A stretch of 64,000 bases of DNA, taken from the NCBI RefSeq assembly GCF_022201045.2, contig NC_068563.1, positions 2,418,001-2,482,000 of the forward strand, given 5' to 3'. Every line of letters starts with the position of its first letter. The stretch's first letter is position 1. The notes under the pieces were generated by a model. It had not been told where the DNA came from, made no database searches, and was given only the letters and a program-made list of their open reading frames with translations. The position numbers and the translations under genes were made by a program. Below, one piece after another: positions 1-11,900 of the stretch. This DNA comes from Citrus sinensis (taxonomy: Eukaryota > Streptophyta > Magnoliopsida > Sapindales > Rutaceae).

Positions 1-25
1 ACTTTGTTCTTTTCCTATTTGGCAG

Positions 26-619
26 AGTTGGGAATTGCAAACCTTTTCAGGTTATAGACCATCTGATTTAAAGGAATGTGTCCTTGCCATCCATGATTTG
101 TACAATAAAAGAAAAGCAAATTCTTCGCAAGCAATCAGAGAGAAATATATGCAGCATAAGGTATTCTGATTCTATTTTCTTCAACTTCGAGAGTGATTTT
201 CTTAATCTAGTGATCACATCATTCTCCGCAATATCTTCTAGATCCTGTAGATGAATGGATAATGTTAGTGTATCTTACTTTTGTCAATAGTATTAATGAA
301 GTCCTTCTTTAGTGTGGACACTCTTATTTATTTTTTATTTTTCATATAAATAAGTTTTTAAAGCATGGGGTTTACGACTCTCTTAAACCATGCGGTTTAA
401 AAGAGTGTCTGCATTAAAAAAAAATGCAAGCGTCCGCACCTAAGAATGATTAAGTACTAATGTTTCCACATTATTTTATTCTTGATTTTAGCTTATAAAT
501 ATTTATCTGACAGAATCAGCTGAATGATCTTCTGGTCTGGATTACAGTTTAAGCTCGTAGCATTGCTATCTTGTCCGTCTGAAGTGCCTGAACGTTATTT
601 TGCAGCCCTGGATGAGTAA
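26..619 (+). CDS. A-type cyclin, C-terminal part (two last coding exons)
   Basis: Two coding exons, 26-160 and 548-619, joined by a GT-AG intron (161-547) in phase 0. The first gives a stretch including GYRPSDLKECVLAIHDLY and IREKYMQHK; the second starts FKLVALLSCPSEVPERYF and ends at TAA 617-619. This is the end of the cyclin C-terminal fold of plant A-type cyclins, where the last intron falls exactly between HK and FK. The PSDLKECVLAIHDL wording and the PEVP-type tail fit the A3 subgroup best (inference). A-type cyclins bind and activate CDKs in S and G2/M. The cyclin box that contacts the CDK lies upstream of the window, so the gene is incomplete here only because of the window edge. Confidence 0.85.
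310..442. repeat. MITE-like imperfect inverted repeat in the cyclin intron
   Basis: The left end begins TAGTGTGGACACTC. The right end, read on the other strand, begins TAGGTGCGGACGCTTGC. Alignment of the ends is imperfect and I cannot find a convincing target site duplication. A similar right-end string (GTGTCTGCATT followed by an A run) recurs near 10,518, suggesting a small dispersed family. Confidence 0.35.
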
Positions 620-1567
620 CAATCCATAGGAGTTCCATTTGAATTTCAAATTGGTGTTGTAGATGAGATTCTTCTGACCGGTTACATCAAATTTTCTTTT
701 GCACTCTTGCTCGATTGGATGGTGTTGTGAGTCAACTGCTGGTTGAATGTTGATGGTTTTGTAGCCAAATTCCCGAAAACTTTGGCAGCAACTAGTGTAG
801 GGGTGAGCCATTACAATATTACATGTTAGCATGTCAGCTTTGGAATAACTTTTCAATTCTCTGGTTGAATAAAAAATATGTTTTTTTATTTTCTACATGT
901 CATTCTTCACTATCATATAACAACATGGAGATTTTGGTTCCTTATATCTCAAAATCCGCTTTGAATCAATATTTGTAACTTTTGGTTAAATTCATTGATA
1001 AGATAGTTAATGATGCCCAATCAACTTGAAACTTGAGTACATGATCTTGCTTCAATTACTGAATTTATTGAAAAAGACACAAACTCTCAAGATTTGTACT
1101 AATCAATAACTAAATAGTGTATTAAAATGTCCACCAAGATTAATTTACTATGATTTTAGGGAGTGATTGGCAATAATTTATTTCAGTAATTATTTAAAAT
1201 GCTTTTTTCTATTAACAAAATGGTTAATCAAATTTGTATAGTGAGTTACAAGTTAAAATAATCAGAATCTATATAAATGCCCTCTAAAATGAGTGTTTAG
1301 GCTCTTGGGCCGTTTATGCATTATTCGGGTCCTCACGGGTTCTTATTATCCGACCCGAACAAACGGTGACGGTTTTTTATCAAATCTCTGCAACCTTTTT
1401 TTTTTGAGAAGCAAATCTCTGCAACCTTTTTTTTTTGAGAAGCAAATCTCTGCAACCTAAAAACCCAAAGACGCAACCAAACAGAAAATAGCGGGGCAAA
1501 CTAAGAAGTCGTACTTAAATAGGAAGGTAAAACCGGAAGCCGATCGAGTTGGTGAGACAAGCCGGGG
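620..1567. other. Spacer between cyclin and TIP41-like gene
   Basis: Holds the cyclin 3' UTR and the TIP41-like promoter and leader. No further coding region is convincing. The one structured element is the 31-bp tandem repeat listed separately. Confidence 0.6.
1381..1459 (+). repeat. 31-bp tandem repeat upstream of the TIP41-like start
   Basis: The phrase CAAATCTCTGCAACC recurs at 1381, 1412 and 1443, exactly 31 bp apart. The first two copies are followed by a T run and GAGAAG. The array ends about 108 bp before the TIP41-like ATG, so it lies in the leader or core promoter. Confidence 0.9.
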
Positions 1568-4079
1568 ATGGAAGTCGAGGTGGACGAGAAAGACCTAAAG
1601 GTAGCCGGTGCCGAACCGTTGACTGGCGAACGCCGCGGACTGCGGATTCGCGGCTGGGAGATCGAGTCTCGTAAGCGCTCCATTCTCAATTCCTCCTCTG
1701 TCGAGCGGTACACAAACTCAAACTCTCCCCCTCTGTGTTTTAAATTTCAATTCATTTTATTATTTATTAAGAAATCGAAGTATTAATATAAAAAGGTTAT
1801 TATTTTGCCAAATACTGATGTTATTATTATTATTTTTAGATGAGTACTTAAATTTTTTTATTTGGTTTCAGGTGGGAGCAAAAGCTAGAAACAAATCATT
1901 TGCCAGAGATGGTTTTTGGAGAGAGTTGTTTGGTTCTTAAGCATGTTGAAAGTGGAACTAAGATTCATTTCAATGCGTTTGATGCTTTAAGTGGTTGGAA
2001 ACAGGAAGGTTTACCGCCTGTTGAGGTTCCTGCGGCCGCACAATGGAAATTCAGAAGGTAATCGAACTTTTATCAAGTGATATTATGTGCAAACTTTGCA
2101 GTTGAGTTTAATTTTTGTTTATATAATGTTTAGAGTGTGGATTCATTGAAACTTGCTATTAATTATCGCGTTGAATTTGGATTTTGTGTCTCTATATATC
2201 AGTCACTTCACTTGTATGCTCACTTCCAAATGTCGGTTCCCCGCATATTTAAGTTTTTGAAATTTGGTTCTTGTAATAAAGCATTGGGCCAGCTAATTTG
2301 ACGAGTTGTGTAGAGTGTCTAATGTGATTATTGGAAGTTTAAGAGAGTGGAAAAACCATGTCAGTGTTTTTTATGTTGATATTCTTCATTATTATCACGC
2401 TGTAGTGAAGTGTATTTACCCAGATTAAGCATCCATATAATGTTTTCATACAATTTAAAATTGTGTGCAAAGAAAAGCTGGAATTAGGTCTCATGGGCCT
2501 TCTTTTATTTTGCAGCAAGCCATTTGAGCAGTTGATACTAGATTACGACTACACATTTACAACACCTTACTGTGGAAGTGAAACAATTGAGATGGATACG
2601 GATAAGGTTTGTGCTTCCAGTTCCTCTGTGAAATTTTTCAGTCCCTTCCTCCCCTTTTCTGACTAACAAAGGAAAAAAAATTGAATTTTGCCATTCTAAG
2701 TTGTCATCTGAGCTTTTCAGTCTTCATATAGTGTGGCCTCAGCAATGACTCTTGCGTATCCGATATCTTTGATATGAAATATCCTCTTTCCTCCATGCTG
2801 TTTAATTTGTGTCTAGTTTCTCAGAATCTATAAACAAACTGTTGATGGAAATTTTGGGACTATTATGAGTCACATAATTGCTATGGTCGCTGGATTTACA
2901 AAATTATTGATGCTTTTATCTTTGGTGTTATTCTGATCAGCATGGGACTAGAGACAACTTGGATGGGAGTTCCAGCCTGCACTGGGAGGACTGTAAGGAG
3001 AAAATTGATGTGGTAGCGCTAGCATCAAAAGAGCCTATTCTTTTCTATGATGAGGTGGGCATCTGTGATTATGATTTATGGTAGATCACCGCATGTATTT
3101 TATGTTCTAGTTCTCTTCTTGGTTTCATTGTTGATCATGACGAAAGTACTCCTTTTAGTTTTGCAGGTAGTTTTATATGAAGATGAGTTGGCTGATAATG
3201 GAGTGTCTCTTTTAACTGTGAAAGTGGTGAGTCTTGAACAGATGCTAGTTGTTCCTTGAAAAGGTTTGAAATGATTTCAATAAAACTGACGACATTACCT
3301 TCTATGTTTTCAGAGAGTCATGCCAAGTAGTTGGTTTCTTCTCTTGCGATTTTGGGTGAGTTATCCCAGTTCTCGTAATTTGACATATTTGTCTGGAAAA
3401 CAAGTTCAGAAAATGCTTGTTTGTTGATATATATATATATATATAAATGTTTTAGTTCACGTGCCTCAGTTGCTAGGGTATGTTTGTGTAAATAATGTAA
3501 GAAATTGCTCAACTTTTTAAGGAAGGCATACTATAAGGCAACCTTAGGAAGATATCATTTTATTTACTTTAAGCTTTCTGTTCCCCTGGCTTGTTATATT
3601 CTTTAAGACACTGAACTCAGTTCTTCCTACAGCTTAGAGTTGATGGAGTGCTTATGAGATTAAGGGACACCCGAATGCATTGTGTTTTCTCTGACAGCGG
3701 AAACCCTGTCATTCTTAGAGAGAACTGTTGGAGAGAAGCCACAGTTCAGGCTTTGGCTGCCGTAAGTTTAAAACTTCTCCCTGTGTGCACGTCTTTTTAT
3801 CTGTAACTAGAATTTAGCTTCCTAATTTTCTTTCTGTTGAAGCTCAGAGCTTACCATCTGCATAATGGAGGCTCTTTTTTTTTTGTCCCCCAAATTTTTG
3901 GAATGCTATTATTTATTTAACATGTTATGAGTTCTCAGTGCATTGTTTCTTCTTTTTATATGGTGCAGAAAGGATATCCCACTGATTCTGCTGCCTATAG
4001 TGATCCAAGCATCATCAGTCAGAGGCTTCCTGTCATTATGCATAGGACCCAAAAGCTTAAAATCTCTGGTAATTTGTAG
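1568..4079 (+). CDS. TIP41-like protein (PP2A phosphatase regulator)
   Basis: Eight exons: 1568-1707, 1872-2057, 2516-2606, 2941-3054, 3167-3226, 3314-3355, 3633-3761, 3969-4079. They total 873 nt, 290 aa, with all phases closing and GT-AG borders. Recognisable family signatures in order are RGLRIRGWEIESRK, LPEMVFGESCLVLKH, SGTKIHFNAFDALSGWK, LDYDYTFTTPYCGSET, KEPILFYDE, DELADNGVSLLTVKVRVM, LLLRFWLRVDGVLMRLRDTR, and a C-terminal YPTDSAAYSDPSIISQRLP. Length matches plant TIP41-like proteins. TIP41/TIPRL proteins bind type 2A phosphatase catalytic subunits (often with TAP42/alpha4) and act in TOR signalling, in cytosol and nucleus. The product ends KLKISGNL; a potential donor lies in the last codons (see findings), so an alternative tail is possible. 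Confidence 0.97.
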
Positions 4080-6148
4080 CAATGTAAATTATCTTCATGC
4101 AAAAGGATTGAAATTATTTCTGTATTGTGATTAAGAGAATTTAGTATTTTTAGGTGGGTTCTTTCCTGACACGGTATTTTGTTCCATTTTTTTTTGTTTG
4201 CCCTGTATTCTGTATCGTTGGATATCCTAGAACGGTAAACAAGAATGATCTATTGATTGCTTGATTTATATGAAGTCCCAATTTCTCCTTTCCACTTTAG
4301 GTATCATGGAAAGTCTGGATGATGAGGAGAAATGAGCTGAAGTGGGTACATCAGTAAGTACCAGGAGAACATTAGAGTGAAAGAATATGATGCTAACAGG
4401 AATCTGAAAGCATTCAATTTTTAGATAAAGTGAAGCTCATATGCCTATTTTACTTAAATATGTGGCAGTAAAACTGCATTATTAAGTTATGTTGGATTTG
4501 TTATTCTACTCTCCAAGGTGAAAATAAAGGTTTAGAGTAACAAAAGGTTTGGGTGTTTAGTGCTGGTGAAAGAGGGTTGCAGAAGTGGAACTAATGATTT
4601 TGTTGGAAAATCGAGGTCCCAATTGGTGCCATGCAGCAAATGGGAACCTTGTGGAGAGACTTAATGAGAAACAATAGATAAGAGAAACCTACTCAAGGAT
4701 CAGACCTAGAGTTTTGTTTAAGCCATTCCATCTTGCTTTGAGAAAGAATGCAAATTAGCAAATTTAGAAGCTTTTTAAAGTATCCCTGAATTATTAGCTG
4801 AGAATGGATAGGTTTTGGTTAATGCAATTAAGCAAATTTAGAGGCTTTGTAATGTATCCCCGAGAATGGGTAGGTTTTGGTTGAATTTATGTAAGCTGGT
4901 ATTACTTTTTGGACTAATAAGATCACGAATCCTAAAATGGAGACGAATTTTGACACTTAAATTAGACTTGACCAATCTAAATGCCAGTACTGCACTTACA
5001 AGCTAATGAAACAATAAGTCCATGGTACTGAGCCAACAAATTCGTGGCCGCTGCTATTATCCATCCTTAGCAAATCATTAATATTACCAGACCCTTGTCT
5101 CTGCAGCCGAAGAGGAATCAGATAAAACAGAAAGATCCAATTTCTAACTTAGACTTATCCTCTTCCATGATCAGTTATTAAAGGTTCAAGTGGCCCTTAG
5201 ATCTCTGTAATTCTCCAAAGAATGCTCGCCCCCCACCACAAACAAAATGACGGGACAAGTGTCCAAAAAATTGTGGTTATGAAATTGTAAGATGTGATTG
5301 CCTGTAATTTGATGAGTGGCGTAGTAGTGTGCGTTTTCCTTCTCGGACTTGGTTGTTTGGTTGCAATTGGAAGATGTTCTTACCTGGTCCTGGGATCGAA
5401 CGACACTTCATCACTTATAGAATCGAATGTGGAGATAAATCATATTGACTACCAGTTTAGGAACTTAAAGTAGCATATGTCTGACATACTGGTTGAGCTT
5501 CTTGGAGAAGTATTTAGGATGTAGTGTTGCAGCTCTATCCAGAAGACTCCAAATTAACTTACTTTACTCTTACCAAAAAGGACAAAAAAGGAAAAAAAAA
5601 AAGATTTACTGCAGGTCAACGAATCTAATGGATTATGTTGTTGGGATTTGATATTAGCCAGTTCCATGGTGTCTCGCAAATAATTTGAAGTATTTATTGA
5701 GAAGTTCTTAGTTTCTCGAAAAGATTTTAGTTCGCAGTGTGCTTCTCCTGTGAAAGTGCGTATTGATGATTTGTAAATGATAACCATGGTCGAACAATTG
5801 ATGAAGGAAATTGAACAAAGTATTTCATAATCAGGGTAAGAGAATCCCTTATAGACTCTGTTAAATGTAAGTATAGGCACCAGGAACAGTAATAGGCATC
5901 GAAATACAAGATTATTGAAATTGACGGTATCTCTTAGTGGCTTTTTTAGCTACAACACGCATAATGATAGGAAACATAAGAACTCGGAGTTTTTTTTTCT
6001 AGTTGTTAGGCAGAACCACCATCCTTGTTGAAATTATGGGCTCCTACCCTTGTTAGTTTTTGTACTTGATGTATTAATAAATTAAGAACTGACCCAATAG
6101 AAAAGACCGTAAAAAGAAAATTTCAAACTCAGTAAGAGGACTGATGGA
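4080..6148. other. Intergenic, TIP41-like 3' flank to zinc finger 3' flank
   Basis: Convergent 3' flanks of two genes. The first few hundred bases may carry an alternative terminal exon of the TIP41-like gene. Open frames at 5554-5909 are low complexity and match nothing I know. No RNA gene or structured repeat was seen. Confidence 0.5.
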
Positions 6149-6712
6149 TCAGAGTCGGAGATTTAAGTCAAGCTTGAGAGGCTCCGGGGGTGGCTCTGGA
6201 AGTTGTAGATTCAAGCGAAAGCTGCCTGGCCACATCACATCTGTTGCTTCCTCTAGCACGTAAGGTGTCCATGCCATTCCAAACCCTGTGTCGGCATCAT
6301 TAAACCTTGCTCCAACACCAGCTCCGTCTCTGCTTGGCTTGTGCACAAGTGAATGGGCCCTGACACCTAGTGATCGAACCATATTAGTGTGGACGGGCAA
6401 GCCCATCATTGTCATCATTCTCTGGGATTGGTATCTTTTAGCTGCACCTCTCTCCCTCTTGTGGGCGTTCTGATGGCCTCCGAGTGCCTGTGAACTGAAA
6501 AACTTCCTCATGCAGAAGTTGCATGAGAAAACCTTAGCGGTAGTCGGCCTTGCTGGTGAGTCAGGATCTCTGCTTGTCGAGAGTGAATTCCCTCCTAGCT
6601 TCAAGTTCAGCCACTCTCCAGGATTGTCATCCCCAATCTCTTCATTGTTATTATCCCCGATTGTTATGTCACCAAGTTTCTCATTAGTTGCCTCATCTTT
6701 CTGGATAATCAT
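6149..6712 (-). CDS. C2H2 zinc finger transcriptional repressor, single QALGGH finger with EAR motif
   Basis: Intronless, 187 aa from the first ATG (6712); an in-frame stop lies just upstream of the open frame, so no earlier ATG is available. One C-X2-C-X12-H-X3-H finger spans about residues 64-84 and contains the plant-specific QALGGH helix followed by QNAHKRERG. The C-terminus ends LKLDLNLRL, an LxLxL/DLN-type EAR repression motif that recruits TOPLESS-class corepressors. A second leucine-rich patch (LNLKLGG) lies before the finger. Architecture and size match the Arabidopsis ZFP1/3/4/7 group, nuclear factors in development and hormone (notably ABA) responses. The exact orthologue is not resolved. 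Confidence 0.93.
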   Translation of the reverse strand: MIIQKDEATNEKLGDITIGDNNNEEIGDDNPGEWLNLKLGGNSLSTSRDPDSPARPTTAKVFSCNFCMRKFFSSQALGGHQNAHKRERGAAKRYQSQRMMTMMGLPVHTNMVRSLGVRAHSLVHKPSRDGAGVGARFNDADTGFGMAWTPYVLEEATDVMWPGSFRLNLQLPEPPPEPLKLDLNLRL

Positions 6713-8681
6713 TTCTCTACTAATCTTAACTTTGGTGAGGGTGTTCAAGGAAATTTTAGCTTTGCGGAGTGATTTTAGCTGACTCTTCAAAGAGTTGGAT
6801 CAAATAGGGGAGGAAATAAGTGGAAAGAGGTATCGGCAATGGAAAGGTTCAGGGATTGGATTATTTTATTTTATTTTATTTTATCTCATTTCAATTCAGT
6901 GACCCCACGTCTTGATGCTTGGTGTTCCAGGGGACAATGCTTATGTCATCTTTACTATTGCACTTGTCAAGCTTAGGATTCCCCACTTTTCATTTTTCTA
7001 CTCTCCTTTTTCTCTTCCACAAATTAAACCAACGTTTTACGTGGTTCTCTTTTGTCAGTAGCTCCTGAAATCCAAGGTTGACAACCCATCAACAATTGCT
7101 TTTAAGGTTAAAATCATAAAGCAATGAAAGTTGTTACCTTGTATAATTATCAGCTAACTTTTCTATAAATGTTTGATGGATATATAAGATAATAAAATTA
7201 TGTTATTTTTAAGTTTGTTATTTTTTTATTAAACGATTGTAGAAAAATTATGTATCTTATATTATTATATAAGGTAACTAAAGTCTAAACTTATAGCTTA
7301 CTTATAATTATCAATTAAATAAATTAATTTGCAGCATTTTCATTTATATATGCATGCATAAATTTTGATGCACCATGTGGTATTAATTGTGCACTTGTGT
7401 TTGTTGGGATCTAAAGTTTTGATTTTTGCAATATTAATCGATGTATGAGTGATCTATCTATTTAGGTCCCCGGCACACAAGCTAGATGATCGATGATTCC
7501 AATGCGCCTCGATTTCACATACATCTTCGCTTTCTCTTTTGGTATAACTTCAAAGTCCAAAATTTGAGTTTTTAGTAGTAGAAACAAAATAACTTATTTA
7601 ATCTTTAAAAGTTCTACTTAAAAACTACTAAATAATAATAAAAATTTTGAAAAGAACTTATAGGATTAAATAAGCATTTATAATCATTAGATAAATCATA
7701 TCAAAGTGACTAGGACAAGCACTAACAGGTGATTTTTAAATCTTACATGATTTAATTTCCTAGATACGTATCGATTGCGATTAGGAAGTTTCATATAGTG
7801 ACGAGGCACATCACACAATGCTGCATACTTTTAAGGCAGTATAATTGCACTCACCACACCGGAAGCAGATGTATATCCTGATGAAATTAGTGAGTGAGTG
7901 ATAAGCTGTGCTGAATGTGAATCAAGATAATGAAGTGGGTGGTGGTGGTGATGGTAGGATGAGCTTTGCATTTTCATTGCCTGATGATTAATATGTCATG
8001 GGGCCCAAAGCATTGCCAATAATGGCGATAAAAGCAGGAAATAAGATGGGGTTGCATCTCACCATTTTTTTTTTTATAGTGTTTCTATCGAACAAGAGGA
8101 TCTATGTGGGTGTCTTCATGTTGGGGTTTCTGCCCGTTCTTTTTAATCATGGAGTGGGCAATTTATATGTACAGTAGTAGGAAGCGGGGGAAGTGCATCG
8201 AGAGCCACTTGTATTTATTCCGAGTTCTTTTGGTCATAAAAGCTGGAGCTCTGCAGCCCACAAGGATTTGTTTGCTGCATGGTTACTCTCTCTCTATCTA
8301 TCTCTCACTTAATACACCCACACAAGACAAGAAAAGACTCCTTTACCCCACCAGTGAATTTTTCAATTCTGTTAAGTAGAAAATCAGGGTTAATTTTCCG
8401 GACAAACATCCTCTCCTAATCTGAGCTCTTATGAGCTTTTAATAATCTTGTGTCATGTGTATTTAAGTGATAGTGTATGAATAGAATTTAATTTTTTTAT
8501 TTATTTTTATTTATTAACTACCAATCACACATGTGTATTTTTACTCATAAGGAAATCAGATTATGAGAGAATCATAATCCTAATTTTCCTTCGCCACTGT
8601 CTTTCATTCAACACATTCAGAGGTTGACTTTTTGTTTTCCTTGGTGAGATTTCAAAAGTAACGTTTATCAAGGGTTAAAGA
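6713..8681. other. Intergenic, upstream of the zinc finger gene
   Basis: Contains the zinc finger promoter on the minus strand, including a TTTTATTTTATTTTAT-type simple repeat near 6865-6885, then AT-rich DNA. The 91-codon open frame at 8104-8379 has no recognisable family and looks fortuitous. Confidence 0.5.
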
Positions 8682-9375
8682 TAGGGGTGGGCATATTTTA
8701 ACCGAACCGATCCAAACCGACCATTTGGATCGGTTCCATTAGTAAAAAAACTGGTTTCGGTTTATTGGATTGCAAACCGACATCACTCGGTTTGGATTTC
8801 AGTTTGGAAGGATTCCAAACCGATTCAAACCGATCCAATCCAGAAATATTATATAATTACATTATATTCTAAGTTAAGCAATCTAACTAATTATATTTAT
8901 CATTTTATGCAGATTTTGACAAATCAAAAGTAATTGGGCCATAAGTTTTGACGGACAAGATGCACAATATTTTAATTGTCAAATGTTGTTCAAGTTTATT
9001 TTAATTTTGTGAGTTTGTTTTGAATGAACATGTTAAGAACTTTTTTATTAGGATATATTATGCTGTAAACTTGTATGGATGTATCTTTGAATTGTTATGT
9101 AGATATCAAAGTAGATATGAATAATATAAAAGAGGTATCAATTTGGATTACGGACACAAAAAAATAACAAATAATTTAGGTAAAATAATATAAAAGAAGT
9201 GAGCTTTTAGCTAATAAGCTCAAACCGAGGGTCCAAACCGATCCAGTCGGTTTAGATCGGTTCGGTTTAAAAAAATTTTAGGTTGATATCGGTTTGAAAA
9301 TATTTCAAACCGATAAGTTTGGATCAGTTTGAGAATATATCTCAAACCGATCCAAACCGAATTTACCCACCCCTA
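8682..9375. mobile_element. Non-autonomous hAT-type DNA transposon (MITE), 694 bp
   Basis: The left end begins TAGGGGTGGGC and the right end reads, on the other strand, TAGGGGTGGGTAAAT. It is flanked by gttaaaga (8674-8681) and attaaaga (9376-9383), 7 of 8 identical, the 8-bp target duplication expected of hAT transposases. Both sub-terminal regions are packed with copies of AACCGATCCAAACCGA in both orientations. There is no transposase frame, so it must have been moved in trans. The TAGGGGTGGGC end is a common plant hAT end type. Confidence 0.88.
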
Positions 9376-9383
9376 ATTAAAGA

Positions 9384-11900
9384 GGTTATTTTATTTTATT
9401 TTAATTGCCACCTTCCAAGGAAGAAGAGGAAAGGTTAAAAACAAGTAAATGTTGACTTGATTCCCTCTTCTGGACGGTGCATTAACTTTCCTTCTACCAT
9501 CTTTTCCATTTTCTTACCTGTGACCAAAGCTCATTATTATAAAGACAGACGTAGTTTGGTTGAGGTAGTAAAAGGCTTTTATTTTAAAAATAAAAAAGTT
9601 TGGGGATTCGAATTTCACTTATATGATTGGAGAGGAAATTAGATTTGTCCACTATCATGGATTTGTCCACAGTATGCTAATCCTTAATAAATTGTGGACG
9701 ATTCTAATTTTTAATAAAAAAAATCTATTATACTATTACAAATTGAAAAGTAGGAGCAAAAACTTGAGAGTTGTCAAGAGAACTTGGGTTTTGCACCGTA
9801 TACCTATTTTACCATAGCCATTTCCCTTTATGGTAGTGTTCCGAGGCTAAAATTTTATTGGACAAATCATAAATCTCAATTTAGTTAAAATTTTAGTTTG
9901 AAATCTTAAAATTAACCCCAATAATTCATTGAGAGATTAAGGATAGGCCAATTAAAGCGTGGGGATACATTTGAGACTTTTTTTTTTTTTCAAGTGTCTT
10001 GTGAAAGAAGGCATCAGAACTGGTAACTTTCAGATCAAACAGAGGTTGATTGAAATCTTTAAGTGGCCTTAAGTGGTGAAAGAAAATTGGCTAACTCGAA
10101 AGTGGGGGTATATTATTAGATTTTAATAGCTATAATCAGATTGAAAATAGATAGTTAATTGAGGGATTTGACATAATTATTCCCTTAATTTATTCTTTGC
10201 TGCTGACAGATCCCAAGAACAGAATAAAATTGGCACTGCTGACGCCAAAATAATTGGGGATAAGGGATTGCTAGCGATAACGATGATGATGCAAAGTGAT
10301 CAAGTGGCTCTGTCCATTACTTTTGGAATCAGTCGCAAGCTTTTGTGCACTTGACTTCATAACTGGTTTTCTTAGAGCGCAAACATAGTCTTTTTTCAGC
10401 AGTGGGAGGTTTTTTTTTTTTTATGTGATTTGATAGAGTTAGTTTTTAATATTATTAAATCGCACGACCTTATCTTATCATGTATTAAAAAATAATTTAT
10501 TAAATCTCATGACTTAATAATGTGTCTGCATTAAAAAAAATGAAAGTGTTCGAACTTGAAAATAATTACACAAACATGAGAAATAAAAGTAAAAAGGATA
10601 TAGAGCAGCAAGAGAATCGTCCAAATAATTGCTTTAGCTGGCTTCCATTTTAGCTGTAATCTTAGGAATATAATGATTCCCTTATTCACTTTTTAAATGA
10701 TGAAAATGTGAGATAAGAAAATTATATTTTAAATTTTATCTCAAAATCCAAGGAACTTTTATGCCCTGAGGACTATTTGGTTAATAATGGTCCAAGTGAA
10801 ATTGAAAAGCTTTGATGGACCACTTGAAATGAAAATGCAAAGTACATGTCTTCACTTATTTTTTCTTTATTTATTTTTTTCTGGGATCAGGTCTATTTAA
10901 TCCAGAATGCGGAGGGTTGAAACAATTTGCATGTGGCCCCAATTACTTTCTTTACAATGGGGAACTCAAACTACTTTTCTCTGGTCTACAATTGATTGAA
11001 GAAGCTGTCTACTTTTCTTGTTAAAGAAAGATAATAAAAAGTAGATAGATGATCAAAGATCAAGTCCAATTGAGGTTGAGTTTGGAAAAGCCTTCTGTGC
11101 ATTACTTTTCATAATCTTAAAGATCAAGCATGGGAGAGCAGATGCTCAGAAAATTCTTCACCAAGTTCTTTGAAAAACCAATTAATAATTTTTTGGAGCT
11201 TATCCGCTATGAATAAATAATCAAAAAATACATTTTTTCTTTGTTTATATCTTTTTATTTTATTATATTTTATTTTATTAAATTCGTGAGTCTTTGTTTG
11301 CTTCTAACAAAAATGCTTTTCCAAACAAACTCTAGACTTCCAATTACACTTTTTCTTTTTTTCTAATACAATCTGTTGATATTAAAATCTGGGTGTATTG
11401 AGAATATTGATATTGACCTATTGAGAGTCTAAATACATAGAATACTAATATAACTATAGAGTCTAATGAGCACGACTTGAAAATTTTGCACGATAAAGTA
11501 ATGTATATATACATATTGATATTGCAATGGGTCGAACAATATCTATAATGATATACATGGGCCTAGGGAAGTCTGAATAAATAGAATGAAAGCATAGCTT
11601 TAAGAGTATGCTGGGTGTGACTTAAAAATTTACGCCAATAGAACATTGTTAACCAAGCCGAAGAACAGGAGAAAATTGCACCCATTTTTATCATTTGTGG
11701 GAATTAAACCAAAGTCAGAATGCCTAGTGAAAAAGAGTTCGATATCCAGCCAAAGATGGCATCCAAAGAACTTTGGAACAAGCAGAAAACGACAAACATA
11801 AACGACAGCGTAAACTGTGAAACAGAACCGTAAAAAAGCTGAAGCATGAATAAAACGGAGAAGATAAAGCTCAGAAGTGAAGTCGCTTTACAAACCAACT
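9384..11900. other. Intergenic AT-rich accessory DNA
   Basis: Several T and A runs and a SINE-like patch (listed separately). No gene is supported; open frames here are short and compositionally random. Confidence 0.5.
9550..9735 (+). repeat. SINE-like retroposon remnant
   Basis: TGGTTGAGGTA at 9557-9567 resembles a Pol III A box (one mismatch). GATTCGAATTTC at 9605-9616 resembles a B box. The stretch ends in an A-rich tail near 9715-9722. Head, box spacing and tail order fit a tRNA-derived SINE, but target repeats are not clear. Confidence 0.4.

Noticed and set aside
5380-5410. tRNA-like GGGATCGAACGACAC string
   Set aside because: Resembles a reverse T arm, but no acceptor or anticodon stems can be formed around it.
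8104-8379. 91-codon open frame in the spacer after the zinc finger gene
   Set aside because: No family resemblance, irregular composition with simple TCTATCTATC runs, and no neighbouring exon or conserved start.
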